Part shown: piece after piece, positions 47,187 to 56,236 of the stretch
Layout of the letters: each line of letters begins with the position of its first letter
Numbering within the stretch: the stretch's first letter is position 1
NCBI RefSeq assembly: GCF_000379765.1
Contig: NZ_KB903476.1
Span: 248,204 to 312,203 of the forward strand
Direction of reading: 5' to 3'
DNA: 64,000 nucleotides
DNA from: Flexithrix dorotheae DSM 6795
GTDB lineage: Bacteria; Bacteroidota; Bacteroidia; Cytophagales; Flammeovirgaceae
Position numbers and translations under genes: made by a program
Notes under the pieces: generated by a model
What the model saw: the letters and a program-made list of their open reading frames with translations, nothing else
Told to the model about the DNA's origin: nothing
Databases searched by the model: none

Positions 47187-47567
47187 GCTAAAAACTTTCC
47201 GGATTTTGTCCTGAATTCCACTTTCCCACCCTCCGTTTAATGGCCTTCCTAAACAATAATTTTATATCTTTGGGCGCTTCGAAAAAAACTGGAATTCAAT
47301 TTGTAGTTACAGGTATTAAGAATATTATTTCTAATAAAATATTAGAATAATATTCTACAAATTTGCCGTTTAATTCCTTAGAAAGTACATAGTCGAAGGG
47401 TAACAATAATTTTTTAAGCATTTATTGATTTTTTATTTCGGCTCATCACCTTTTCACCTTAACAAATACTGATTTTTTCAACTAACAATAGTATTTATTT
47501 TTTAAAATACTAAAAGTCAATTTATTTAAACTTAAAAAGCTAAAAATACTAACAATTTTTACCAGCT
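47187..47567. other. Intergenic region with long leader before the T9SS gene
   Basis: This 381-bp gap contains an exact TAnnTTTG box (TATCTTTG at 47265-47272). It is 295 bases before the start of the T9SS gene, which would give an unusually long 5' leader. No strong hairpin or frame was found in the leader. Confidence 0.5.
47265..47272 (+). promoter_or_regulatory. Putative -7 box upstream of the T9SS glycosidase-like gene
   Basis: TATCTTTG matches the Bacteroidota TAnnTTTG -7 consensus. A distinct -33 box was not found. Confidence 0.4.
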
Positions 47568-50500
47568 ATGAAATCTCCCCAAGTTAAGAAATACATTTTA
47601 CTGTATTTAATTTCATTTTCATGTGTTTATTTGGATATCAGACCACTTTTTGCCCAAAATGATTCTCTGGTTGCGCTCACTGGAGAATTAAAGAAATGGC
47701 ATAAAGTTACACTTACATTTCAGGGGCCTGAAACAGCGGAAAACGCCACTGAAAACCCTTTCCTGAATTACAGGCTGGACGTAACTTTTCAACACGAAAA
47801 CCAAACTTACATTGTACCGGGATATTATGCTGCAAATGGCCTTGCAGGTGAAACCAGCGCAGATTCCGGGGATAAATGGAGAGTACACTTTGCCCCGAAT
47901 AAAATAGGCAAATGGACCTATTCAGTATCCTTCAAGAAAGGGGAAAATATAGCGGTTTCCGATTCAGTGAATTGGGGCGAATCTGTATTTTTTGATGGAG
48001 CTAGCGGGAGCTTCGAAATTGCTGCAACTGACAAAATCGGAAGAGACCATAGAGGGAAAGGACGTCTACAGTATGTTGGGGAACATTTTCTACAGTTTCA
48101 GGAAAGTGGGGAATTTTTCCTTAAAGGTGGAGCCGATGCTCCGGAAAATTTTTTAGCCTACGAAGATTTTGATAATACGCCAAATTATAACAATTACAGA
48201 AAATCATGGGCACCTCATTTACAACACTGGACTGAAGGAGATACCACCTTGCTTTGGAAAGAGGAAAAAGGCAAGGCCATTATGGGCGCTTTGAACTATT
48301 TATCCGACCAGGGTATGAATGCCTTTTCATTTTTAACGATGAATATTAACGGGGATGACCGCAACGTGTTTCCTTATGTAAACTACAATGGGAAAACCTC
48401 CCCTCAGGATGACAGGTTACGTTTCGATTGTTCTAAGCTGGATCAGTGGGAAAGGGTTTTTCAACATGCCGACAAAAAAGGAATGTACCTGCACTTTAAA
48501 TTAATGGAAAGGGAAAATTTCAATTTGCTGGATAATGGAGAATTAGGCATGGAAAGAAAATTGTATTTCAGAGAATTGATTGCCAGGTTTAGCCATCATC
48601 TGGCATTAAACTGGAATTTAGGAGAAGAAAATGAGCAGCATGTAGATAAATTAATTGAAATGGCGGATTATTTCCATCAAAATGATCCCTACCATCATAA
48701 TATTGTAGCTCATTCCCTAACAACCCGGGAGCAACTGGACCGAGTTTACCTCAACATGTTAGGGGATTCTTCGGAACTTACCGGAACATCCATGCAATTA
48801 TATCATTACGATGTTCATAAGGAAACCAAAAACTGGGTGAGTAAATCGGATAGTGTAGGAAAAAAATGGGTGGTGGCCAATGACGAACAGGGCGACCAGA
48901 TGATTGGTATGCCCCATGATGGTTACAGCCCTGAAAAATATACCAATTTACCAGTTGTCATCACACATAACGATGCCAGAAGTAATGTACTTTGGGGCAA
49001 CCTGATGGCTGGTGGTGCTGGTGTAGAATATTATTTTGGTTATATGCTGCCCGAGTCTGATGTGAGTTGCGATGACTGGAGCAGCCGATCCAGAATGTGG
49101 GATTATACCCGCTATGCCCTAACCTTTTTCAATCAGAATCTGCCATTCTGGGAAATGAAGAATCGCAATGATTTGATTGGAAATACTTCCGATGAAAATG
49201 GAAAATATTGCCTTGCCAAAGAGGGAGATATTTATGTTCTTTACTTAAATGGCACTTTGGACAGTACTTATTTAAATCTTAGTGAGGCAGAAGGAACATT
49301 TTTGCAAAGATGGTTTAACCCACAAACAGGAGAATATGCAGATACCACAATTATGGTTTCTGTTTCAGACTCTGTTTTGATTGGCCAGTCCCCAACAGAT
49401 TCTTTGTCAGACTGGGTCACGCTTTTCACCAGCACAAAGGGTAATGATATTCAATTGGTTTCCAATTTTAATGAAGACTCTACTGCCATTTCACTTCAGG
49501 CTTCAGTAAACTTTGTCACTGGTAAAACAACTTCCATTACTTATCATATTAATGGTGATTCCCTGGCCACTGTTTTCTCAGCACCTTTTGAATTTACTAC
49601 CGATAGCCTTGCCAACGGGGAGTATAAAATTATAGCTGAAAGTTTAGATGAAAATGGCTTTACCTCTTATTCAGATACTTTGGAAATTGAAATTTTAAAA
49701 GAGATTCCTGAGCCGGTAATTCCCAAATTACCAGAAGTGGAAATTATTAATCCGATTTCCAGTGAAAAATTTGAGATTTTAAAACCAGTTACCATTGAAG
49801 TCATTGCCAGCGATGAAGATGGTTCTATTGAGGAAATCTTCTATCTTATAAATGATACCATTATTGGAAGTATCCCAGGAAGCGATTCCCTGGAATTATT
49901 CAAATTTGATTATGATTTTAAATATGCCGGAAAACATGCCATTCAGGCAAAAGCTGTTGATGATCATGGGGGAATAAGTTTCTCTAAAAAAGTTACTGTA
50001 AATGTGGTTTCTAATACGGAACCTACCACTCCAACAGAGGAAAATAAGCCTCCTGTGGCTAATATTCTTTTTCCAGAGCACAATACAGAATTCATCCAAA
50101 ACTCAAAAATAGCACTGGAAGCAAAAGCCACCGATCATGATGGAGAAATAGCACGGGTAGAATATTATATCAATAATGAGAAAATATTAGAAGCAGAAAA
50201 AGAAAATATTATTCATGGATGGTTAGCAGAAGAACCTGGAACTTATACCTTTCAGATAAAAGCTTTTGATAATCATGGAGATTTTACAATAAGTGAGGAA
50301 ATTGTATTTACAGTAAAAGAAGCTGAAGTACCCGAAGAGCCCGTATTATTACCCCCAACTTTGAATTTATCCAACCCAGTAGAGGATACCGTAGTTTCTC
50401 ATCAGTCGGAACTAAATGTGAAGGTGGAAATCGAAAATGCTGATTTCCAAATGGTAGAATTCTATCTGGGTGATGAGAAAATTGGAGAGGATGCGACTTA

Positions 50501-50885
50501 TCCATTCGAAAATACTTTTGCTTTAGAAGAAATTGGTATATTCACGCTGTTTGTAAAAGGCCAGGATGAAAATGGGAATTGGTACACTTCTGAGTCAATC
50601 AATGTGATTGTAGAGGTTTTGGGTATTGAAGATGAAAATCCGGCTAACTTGTTAGAAGTCTACCCAAACCCAGGCAATGGCATTATCAATATCAATTATC
50701 CTAATACCAGTCTGCAATTTTCAGGTTTATCTGTTTTCAATTCTTCTGGCCGATTAGTTAGTACCCAAAATTTACCCAACAATGGAAATTTCCAAATGGA
50801 CTTAAGCCAATTGGCACAGGGGGTATATATTTTGAAATTCTCCGGAAATAAAGGTCCTGTAACCAGAAGATTGATAATCAATTAA
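47568..50885 (+). CDS. Secreted glycosidase-like protein with Ig-like repeats and T9SS sorting domain
   Basis: This 1105-residue protein has a signal peptide, then a DUF5060 domain at about residues 33-140. A central TIM-barrel-like region (about 150-600) has ALNWNLGEENEQHVDKLIEM as a candidate acid-base site and WVVANDEQGDQMIG as a candidate second acid. Four Ig-like or Big_17-type repeats follow at about 635-1020, each with a DxDGxIxxVEYYIN-like core. A T9SS type A sorting domain ends the protein (LLEVYPNPGNG, LAQGVYILKFSGN, RRLIIN). It should be exported by type IX secretion and attached to the cell surface. The family suggests action on polysaccharide, but the substrate is unknown. A terminator follows. 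Confidence 0.9.
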   Translation: MKSPQVKKYILLYLISFSCVYLDIRPLFAQNDSLVALTGELKKWHKVTLTFQGPETAENATENPFLNYRLDVTFQHENQTYIVPGYYAANGLAGETSADSGDKWRVHFAPNKIGKWTYSVSFKKGENIAVSDSVNWGESVFFDGASGSFEIAATDKIGRDHRGKGRLQYVGEHFLQFQESGEFFLKGGADAPENFLAYEDFDNTPNYNNYRKSWAPHLQHWTEGDTTLLWKEEKGKAIMGALNYLSDQGMNAFSFLTMNINGDDRNVFPYVNYNGKTSPQDDRLRFDCSKLDQWERVFQHADKKGMYLHFKLMERENFNLLDNGELGMERKLYFRELIARFSHHLALNWNLGEENEQHVDKLIEMADYFHQNDPYHHNIVAHSLTTREQLDRVYLNMLGDSSELTGTSMQLYHYDVHKETKNWVSKSDSVGKKWVVANDEQGDQMIGMPHDGYSPEKYTNLPVVITHNDARSNVLWGNLMAGGAGVEYYFGYMLPESDVSCDDWSSRSRMWDYTRYALTFFNQNLPFWEMKNRNDLIGNTSDENGKYCLAKEGDIYVLYLNGTLDSTYLNLSEAEGTFLQRWFNPQTGEYADTTIMVSVSDSVLIGQSPTDSLSDWVTLFTSTKGNDIQLVSNFNEDSTAISLQASVNFVTGKTTSITYHINGDSLATVFSAPFEFTTDSLANGEYKIIAESLDENGFTSYSDTLEIEILKEIPEPVIPKLPEVEIINPISSEKFEILKPVTIEVIASDEDGSIEEIFYLINDTIIGSIPGSDSLELFKFDYDFKYAGKHAIQAKAVDDHGGISFSKKVTVNVVSNTEPTTPTEENKPPVANILFPEHNTEFIQNSKIALEAKATDHDGEIARVEYYINNEKILEAEKENIIHGWLAEEPGTYTFQIKAFDNHGDFTISEEIVFTVKEAEVPEEPVLLPPTLNLSNPVEDTVVSHQSELNVKVEIENADFQMVEFYLGDEKIGEDATYPFENTFALEEIGIFTLFVKGQDENGNWYTSESINVIVEVLGIEDENPANLLEVYPNPGNGIININYPNTSLQFSGLSVFNSSGRLVSTQNLPNNGNFQMDLSQLAQGVYILKFSGNKGPVTRRLIIN

Positions 50886-50944
50886 TCCAAACTGCAGGAT
50901 TCTGAAGAAACCCTGCCAGGAATTTAGAATTTAAAATAATTACC

Positions 50945-50977
50945 AGCCAGGTCCTCCATAGAAGGTCTGGCTTTTTT
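50945..50977 (+). terminator. Terminator after the T9SS gene
   Basis: AGCCAG (50945-50950) pairs with CTGGCT (50967-50972), with partial inner pairing through G-U pairs, and a run of six T follows at 50972-50977. Confidence 0.75.
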
Positions 50978-51003
50978 ACTTTCACTTAATTTTAAATTAT
51001 GAT

Positions 51004-51354
51004 ATGGAATTAAACTTATTGGTCATCAGAACTAAAAATCCCCGGTTACTTGCTGAATTTTATGAGAAAATAGGGCTACAATTTGAATACCACCAACATG
51101 GCAATGGTCCTTTTCATTATGCCACATCATTGGGCAAAACTGTTTTTGAAATTTACCCCTTTACCAAATCTCAGCAGGAAGCCGACAAAACATTGAGATT
51201 AGGTTTTACTGTCAAGAACCTGGATGAACTAATCGCAAAATTGAAACAGGAAAACATCAATATCCTGACCGAACCAGCCCACTCAGAATGGGGATATTTT
51301 GCTGTAATTGCCGACCCAGATGGAAGGAAAATAGAACTTACTGAGAAAGGCTAA
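51004..51354 (+). CDS. VOC/glyoxalase-family protein
   Basis: This 116-residue protein is a single VOC fold. The N-terminal strand LNLLVIRTKNPRLLAEFYEKIGL and the C-terminal half FTVKNLDELIAKLK, EPAHSEWGYFAVIADPDGRKIELTEK match the glyoxalase/bleomycin-resistance family. The VOC fold uses metal-binding His/Glu residues, but no clear catalytic set can be assigned here. It is 26 bases past the terminator of the T9SS gene and stands alone. The substrate is unknown. Confidence 0.85.
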   Translation: MELNLLVIRTKNPRLLAEFYEKIGLQFEYHQHGNGPFHYATSLGKTVFEIYPFTKSQQEADKTLRLGFTVKNLDELIAKLKQENINILTEPAHSEWGYFAVIADPDGRKIELTEKG

Positions 51355-51610
51355 AAACCAGATGATATCTGAAAATCAGATCTTTCTACAATTCTATATT
51401 GGAAAGGTTTCACCAGAATTTCAACTTGCTTGATTTTAATTATTAAAGCTAAAAATTTCCCCTGTATTCTCGGAATACTGAACCATTCCAGAGGGAAAAA
51501 GTGAATTCTCCCCTGAATTGAGGAGGCTAAGGGAGGGAAAAACAGTTATTCATTTTATTTTTAAATCCTCAATTTGCTTATTTTAGCCTGATCATGAACA
51601 TTTCAACAAT

Positions 51611-52096
51611 ATGAAAATATTAAAATTATTAGTTTTTACCTTATTCCTTTATTCCGCTTCAGTTGCACAGGCACAAGAAGTAGAAGTAATTTCTGTAGAA
51701 GATTTGGACGGTATGCTGTCTAATCAGGAAGACAAATGGCAGGTGATTAATTTCTGGGCGACCTGGTGTGCGCCATGTATTAAGGAAATGCCTTACTTCG
51801 AAAAAGCCAATCAGGAATATCAGGATAAAAATGTGGAATTTACTTTTGTAAGTATAGATTTCCCTCAATTATTAGAAAAAAAAGTAAAACCATTTGTAGC
51901 CAAAAAAGGACTGAAAACAAAAGTAGTTTTACTCGACCCCGAAGGAGATGATTCCTGGATCTCCCATCTGAATAAAAATTGGGATGGCTCCATTCCCATC
52001 ACCATCATTTTCAACAATGCGAAGAAAAAAAGCAAATTCATCCCCAATGGCATAACCTACGAAGAACTGGATGCGGCTTTGAAAGAATTGATGTAA
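51611..52096 (+). CDS. TlpA-like periplasmic thioredoxin
   Basis: This 161-residue protein has a signal peptide ending near AQAQE and a thioredoxin fold with the redox motif WCAPC (Cys53 and Cys56) in VINFWATWCAPCIKEMPYF. The segment FTFVSIDFPQLLEKKVKPFV with the cis-proline region IPITIIF later on matches TlpA/ResA-type thiol reductases. It should act in the periplasm in disulfide reduction or cytochrome maturation. No cytochrome biogenesis genes are adjacent. Confidence 0.9.
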   Translation: MKILKLLVFTLFLYSASVAQAQEVEVISVEDLDGMLSNQEDKWQVINFWATWCAPCIKEMPYFEKANQEYQDKNVEFTFVSIDFPQLLEKKVKPFVAKKGLKTKVVLLDPEGDDSWISHLNKNWDGSIPITIIFNNAKKKSKFIPNGITYEELDAALKELM

Positions 52097-52131
52097 GGAA
52101 ATGCCTAATCAAAAATTAAATTGTCATTAAG

Positions 52132-52752
52132 GTGAATTCAAAAAATTTCTTTGAAACTTGGAAAAGTTTTGTTCGTAAGGAAATTATCAATTTTAGTTTT
52201 TGGCAAAAAGTAGCTTTTATAAACCTTTGTTGTGAAAGAGTTTTGCCTAACTACCTATTTTATGCAAAAGCACAAAAGTTTGGAAACCCAGAATTTTTGA
52301 GAATCCTTTTAAATAAAAGTTGGTTTTGCCTAGAAAAAAAGTCAATCCCTTTTTCAGAAGAAGTATATAAATGTCTTAAAAAATTAGAGACTTCACATAT
52401 AGTCCCCGATTCCTCAGAGTCCATGTTTGCAAACTGGGCTCAGGATTCTATAATTTCAGTTTATGATTTGCTCAGGTATTATCAAAATAAAGAGGATGAT
52501 TTAATAATAAAGATTTCCTTGGTATCTATCGAGACTGTACTAAAATATATTTATGAAAAATTTGGCTACATTGATGATTTCCACCCTGATTACGAGGAAA
52601 TTCTTCTTAGTTATGAAATAATGGAGAACGAAATTTCAAAACAAAAAGATTATTTAAATACCATATCCAATATTAAAATACTGAACGAATTTCAAGTAAA
52701 AGCACTTAGGAAAAATTTTGTTCAGGAAGATAGTAATATAGGATTAAAATAA
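52132..52752 (+). CDS. DUF416 family protein (GTG start)
   Basis: This 206-residue protein resembles the DUF416 family typified by E. coli YjaG. Supporting segments are FWQKVAFINLCCERVLPNY and FCLEKKSIPFSEE, DSIISVYDLLRYYQN. The start is GTG at 52132 (MNSKNFFETW), because no ATG lies upstream in frame before the conserved region. The function of the family is unknown. It follows the thioredoxin gene by 35 bases and probably shares its transcript, though the two have no obvious joint role. The repeat-rich gap at 52.8 kb follows it. Confidence 0.8.
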   Translation: MNSKNFFETWKSFVRKEIINFSFWQKVAFINLCCERVLPNYLFYAKAQKFGNPEFLRILLNKSWFCLEKKSIPFSEEVYKCLKKLETSHIVPDSSESMFANWAQDSIISVYDLLRYYQNKEDDLIIKISLVSIETVLKYIYEKFGYIDDFHPDYEEILLSYEIMENEISKQKDYLNTISNIKILNEFQVKALRKNFVQEDSNIGLK

Positions 52753-52790
52753 TTTTACCGGTTATCCCTCAACTTAACCACTCCCCCGCT

Positions 52791-52889
52791 ATTCCACATT
52801 TGCAATGTGGAATCCCTATCCCTGGATTTGTAATCCAGCTCTTGATATGTGATTTAGCTTCGGAATGTCAAATTCCAAAGAGCTAGTTG
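52791..52889. repeat. Palindromic repeat cluster A (TTTGYAA-core family)
   Basis: Three palindromes stand in a row. ATTCCACATT-TGC-AATGTGGAAT spans 52791-52813 with perfect 10-bp arms. CTGGATT-TGT-AATCCAG spans 52822-52838. GGAAT-GTCAA-ATTCC spans about 52862-52876 inside a longer AGCTT...AGCT frame. The arms differ but each stays self-complementary around a TTTGYAA-type core. Confidence 0.8.
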
Positions 52890-53038
52890 GCCTATGAACA
52901 AAATATTTAAACATAAAACCATTACCATATTAATCAAATATCAAAATAAGCCATTCAATAATCAATATAGTATAAGAATATCATCCATATTCTTCCCAGA
53001 TTTGTGAAATATGAAATTCTTATTTTAATCTAAATATC

Positions 53039-53929
53039 ATGAATCAGGCACAAGACCTTTCCTTAGTTCATAAAATGGTGAGCGAATTTTTCCCGGAATA
53101 TTCCGCAGCAGAAGCCTGGGAGAAATACAAATTAACAGATGATCAGATTGAATTCTTTAATGAAAATGGCTACCTCCATAACATCAAAATTCTGGAAGAA
53201 TCGCAGGTGGACCAGCTCAATAATGAATTGGCTGAAATTACCGATCCCAATCACCCCAAACACCATTTGTTTTATGAATTCCATTCCAACGAATCGGAAG
53301 ACCCCAATGCTACTTTATTTCATTCCCTTGGCCATTGGAGAGTAACCCCAGGCTTTCATGACGTGCTTTGGAGCCCGGCTTTTGTAGTAGCAGCCTGCCA
53401 GTTACTGGGAGGAAAAGCAGTAAGGTTCTGGCACGATCAGTTGTTTTGTAAACCTGCCCACCATGGCGGTGTAGTCGCCTGGCATCAGGATTATTCCTAC
53501 TGGACCAGAACTTCTCCCATGCAACACCTTACCTGCTGGATTGGCCTGGACGATGCCACTACAGATAATGGCTGTCTGCACTATATCCCGAAAAGCCACA
53601 AATGGAATTTGCTGGACAAAACTTCCCTGGCAGGCGATATGGATGGATTGAGCAAATTCCTTACAGAAGAACAGGCCAAACAATACGATAAAAAAGTAGC
53701 CATCGAAATGAAAAAAGGACATGGATCATTTCACCATCCGCTGATGGTACATGGCTCTTATGAAAACCGTTCTCCTATTTCCCGAAGAGCATTTGTACTT
53801 AATGTTTTTGCCGATGGCACAACATCCAACACCAATGAGGAATTGCTAAAAGGAGTACCAGTCATCACCAAAGGAAATAAAATGGAAGGTCAGTTTTTTC
53901 CACTTTTATTTGACCCAAAAGACATATAA
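53039..53929 (+). CDS. Phytanoyl-CoA dioxygenase (PhyH) family protein
   Basis: This Fe(II)/2-oxoglutarate oxygenase has 296 residues. The iron ligands are His149 and Asp151 in WHQDYSYW and His238 in MVHGSYENRSP, where the following Arg should bind 2-oxoglutarate. The segment LTCWIGLDDATTDNGCLHYIPKSH is typical of PhyH. Such enzymes hydroxylate or demethylate small molecules. The alcohol dehydrogenase gene begins only six bases after the stop, and an esterase gene follows, so the three could form a small catabolic pathway. The substrate is unknown. Confidence 0.92.
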   Translation: MNQAQDLSLVHKMVSEFFPEYSAAEAWEKYKLTDDQIEFFNENGYLHNIKILEESQVDQLNNELAEITDPNHPKHHLFYEFHSNESEDPNATLFHSLGHWRVTPGFHDVLWSPAFVVAACQLLGGKAVRFWHDQLFCKPAHHGGVVAWHQDYSYWTRTSPMQHLTCWIGLDDATTDNGCLHYIPKSHKWNLLDKTSLAGDMDGLSKFLTEEQAKQYDKKVAIEMKKGHGSFHHPLMVHGSYENRSPISRRAFVLNVFADGTTSNTNEELLKGVPVITKGNKMEGQFFPLLFDPKDI

Positions 53930-53935
53930 GCCAAC

Positions 53936-55054
53936 ATGACTACAATTAGCAAAGCTGCCATTGCCCAGGGTGATGGCAGCTTCCTCATTGATGACATACA
54001 GGTAGCACAACCTGCTCCTGATGAGGTATTGGTAAAAATGAAAGCAGCTGGTCTTTGCCACACCGATTACGATTCTTTAAGCTGGGGAAAACCCATTGTA
54101 ATGGGACATGAAGGAGCCGGAATTGTTTCGGGAGTGGGTGAAAATATTTCCCATGTAAAAGTGGGAGATGGTGTAATCCTCAATTGGGCGACACCCTGTG
54201 AAAAATGTTTTCAGTGTCATGCAGGCAATCAGCATATTTGTGAAAATAATTCACCGGTGGTAGCTGGTGGAAATGGGTATACACCTGGCCATGCAACTTT
54301 GGAAAGTACCCAATGGCAAGGAAAAAGTATAGAAAGATCATTCAATCTGGGCACTCTTGCTGAGTATGCTTTGGTGAAAGCCTCAGCAGTGGTAAAAATT
54401 AACAGTGAAAACTTATCCTATCCTGCGGCAAGTATCATTTCCTGCGGGGTAATGACAGGAGTTGGCTCTGTGATAAATACCGGAAAAATTGAAGCAGGGG
54501 CCTCAGTGGTTGTTTTAGGTTGTGGTGGAGTTGGATTGAATGTAATTCAGGGAGCTAAAATCGCCAAGGCTGGAAAAATCATTGCCATTGATGTAAATGA
54601 AAACAGGCTGAATATGGCAACACAATTTGGGGCAACTGATTTAATTCTGGCTTCCAGGAATGATAAAGGATTAATCCATGCTTCAGAAAAAGTAAAAAGT
54701 ATGACTGAAGGCAGAGGTGCGGATTATGCTTTTGAATGCACAGCCATTCCCGCATTGGGAGCTGCACCACTGGCAATGGTCAGAAATGCAGGTACTGCCA
54801 TTCAGGTAAGTGGAATTGAGGAGGAAATTACCATCGATATGCGACTTTTTGAATGGGATAAAAAATACATCAATCCACTTTATGGCCAGTGCCAGCCACA
54901 AAAGGATTTTCCAAAGCTGGTCAATTGGTTTGAGGAAGGTAAATTACTTTTGGATGAACTGGTAACTAAAACTTATCCATTGGAAAATTTACAAATTGCC
55001 ATTGATGATATGCTGGCAGGAAAAAATGCCAAAGGAGTGATTGTTTTTGATTGA
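53936..55054 (+). CDS. Zinc-dependent alcohol dehydrogenase
   Basis: This medium-chain NAD(P)+ dehydrogenase has 372 residues. The catalytic zinc ligands are in AGLCHTDY, GHEGAGIVSG and SIISCGVMTG. The structural zinc ligands form CEKCFQCHAGNQHIC. The nucleotide-binding motif is VVLGCGGVGLNVIQGA and the following acidic IIAIDVNENR suggests NAD+. The overall form fits class III-like enzymes that often handle formaldehyde-glutathione or similar adducts, but this is not certain. The ATG lies six bases after the PhyH stop. A palindrome-rich gap of 243 bases separates it from the esterase gene. Confidence 0.94.
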   Translation: MTTISKAAIAQGDGSFLIDDIQVAQPAPDEVLVKMKAAGLCHTDYDSLSWGKPIVMGHEGAGIVSGVGENISHVKVGDGVILNWATPCEKCFQCHAGNQHICENNSPVVAGGNGYTPGHATLESTQWQGKSIERSFNLGTLAEYALVKASAVVKINSENLSYPAASIISCGVMTGVGSVINTGKIEAGASVVVLGCGGVGLNVIQGAKIAKAGKIIAIDVNENRLNMATQFGATDLILASRNDKGLIHASEKVKSMTEGRGADYAFECTAIPALGAAPLAMVRNAGTAIQVSGIEEEITIDMRLFEWDKKYINPLYGQCQPQKDFPKLVNWFEEGKLLLDELVTKTYPLENLQIAIDDMLAGKNAKGVIVFD

Positions 55055-55133
55055 AATACTAAAAATTTTACCCTTTATTACAATACCTGGTTTAAGTATA
55101 AGCAAAGCGACTACTTAAACCTAAAAATCTTGG

Positions 55134-55220
55134 AAAGTTTGTAACTTTTCCCCCTAATACTACTATGCCCTGGCAGTTACAAACTGCCTCATATTTTTAA
55201 GGCTAAAGTTGCAAACTTTA
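55134..55220. repeat. Palindromic repeat cluster C (TTTGYAA-core family)
   Basis: Three more members: AAAGTT-TGT-AACTTT (55134-55148), GGCAGTT-ACA-AACTGCC (55172-55188) and TAAAGTT-GCA-AACTTTA (55204-55220). All arms are perfect. Cores ACA and GCA are the reverse complements of TGT and TGC. Confidence 0.8.
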
Positions 55221-55244
55221 ACCAGCATTGGTAAAAATGATTTT

Positions 55245-55272
55245 CCCCCTCAGCGGGGGGGCCAGGGGGAGG
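55245..55272. repeat. C-rich/G-rich inverted element, copy 2
   Basis: CCCCCT at 55245-55250 is followed by GGGGGGG and then AGGGGGAGG, forming a strong G/C hairpin. A related element (CTCCCCT...AGGGAGG) lies at 51508-51537. I recall similar elements in other Bacteroidota intergenic regions. Confidence 0.6.
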
Positions 55273-55297
55273 TTTTCTAAAATATCTAAATCTACTT

Positions 55298-56104
55298 ATG
55301 CCATCAAAATTCAGAACGACCGAAATATCCGATCCGCAGTTTGAGCAAAATGGATTGCGTTTTATTACCGTAAAAACTCCACATTTAAAAGGCCGGGGCG
55401 ACATCTGTCTTTTTGTTCCGGAAATCGAAACCTCAATTTCTGATCTGCCATTAGTCATTTTAATGCATGGTGTTTATGGAAGTGCCTGGTGCTGGGCTAT
55501 GAAAGGAGGCGCACATCTTACTGCCCAACGATTGATTTCAGAAGGAAAAATTAAACCCATGGTGGTAGCAATGCCTTCCGATGGACTTTGGGGTGATGGT
55601 TCCGGCTACCTGACACATCATTCCCGTAATTTTGAAAAATGGATTTCGGAAGATGTGCCTGCCGCAGTAAAAGAAAATATTCCTTTAGTTACTGGTAAAT
55701 CTCTACTTTTTATTTCCGGCCTATCTATGGGTGGCTTTGGAGCCTTGAGAATCGGAGCAAAATACCCTGAAAAATTCCGGGCAATTTCCGGACATTCTTC
55801 CATCACTGCTCTGGAACAAATGAAGCTGTTTGTAGAGGAACCACTTTCCGATTACAAACAGGATAATGCAATTGATGAGGATGTTTTCAAAACCATGCAA
55901 AGCAACCAAAACCAACTCCCACCTATCCGATTTGATTGTGGGAAAAATGATTTGCTAATTGAACACAACAGACTTTTGCATCAGCAATTGGAAAAGGCAA
56001 ATATTCCTCATAAATATGAAGAATTTGGAGGAGAACATTCCTGGGATTATTGGCAAAAACATTTGGAGGATACTTTGGAGTTTTTTAATGCGCAGTTGAG
56101 ATGA
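55298..56104 (+). CDS. Alpha/beta hydrolase, esterase D-like
   Basis: This 268-residue serine hydrolase has the nucleophile motif GLSMGGFGALRIG, the acid in FDCGKNDLLIEHNRLLHQ and the histidine in GGEHSWDYWQKHLEDTLEFF. The oxyanion segment LILMHGVYGSAWCWA precedes the nucleophile. The pattern matches the S-formylglutathione hydrolase/esterase D group and related carboxylesterases. It lies downstream of the PhyH and alcohol dehydrogenase genes. Together these could oxidise a substrate to an aldehyde adduct and then release a free acid, as in formaldehyde detoxification, but this is inference. There is no signal peptide. Confidence 0.9.
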   Translation: MPSKFRTTEISDPQFEQNGLRFITVKTPHLKGRGDICLFVPEIETSISDLPLVILMHGVYGSAWCWAMKGGAHLTAQRLISEGKIKPMVVAMPSDGLWGDGSGYLTHHSRNFEKWISEDVPAAVKENIPLVTGKSLLFISGLSMGGFGALRIGAKYPEKFRAISGHSSITALEQMKLFVEEPLSDYKQDNAIDEDVFKTMQSNQNQLPPIRFDCGKNDLLIEHNRLLHQQLEKANIPHKYEEFGGEHSWDYWQKHLEDTLEFFNAQLR

Positions 56105-56126
56105 TGTACATATTATCGCTACTCGA

Positions 56127-56225
56127 CTTTTGCAAAGACGAATCACTATCATAGGATTTGTAATCCGATTATACCAGCCGGATTACAAATCCTACGATAT
56201 TGCTTCGGAATTTCAAATTCCGAAG
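56127..56225. repeat. Palindromic repeat cluster B (TTTGYAA-core family)
   Basis: This 99-bp cluster contains CTTT-TGC-AAAG (56127-56137). A pair of 16-bp arms, 56152-56167 and 56179-56194, is perfectly complementary around an 11-nt spacer, and each arm is itself a GGATT-TGT-AATCC or GGATT-ACA-AATCC palindrome. CTTCGGAATTT-C-AAATTCCGAAG (56203-56225) has perfect 11-bp arms. The cluster sits between converging genes and could also act in termination. Confidence 0.85.
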
Positions 56226-56236
56226 GGCCTCCTCTA

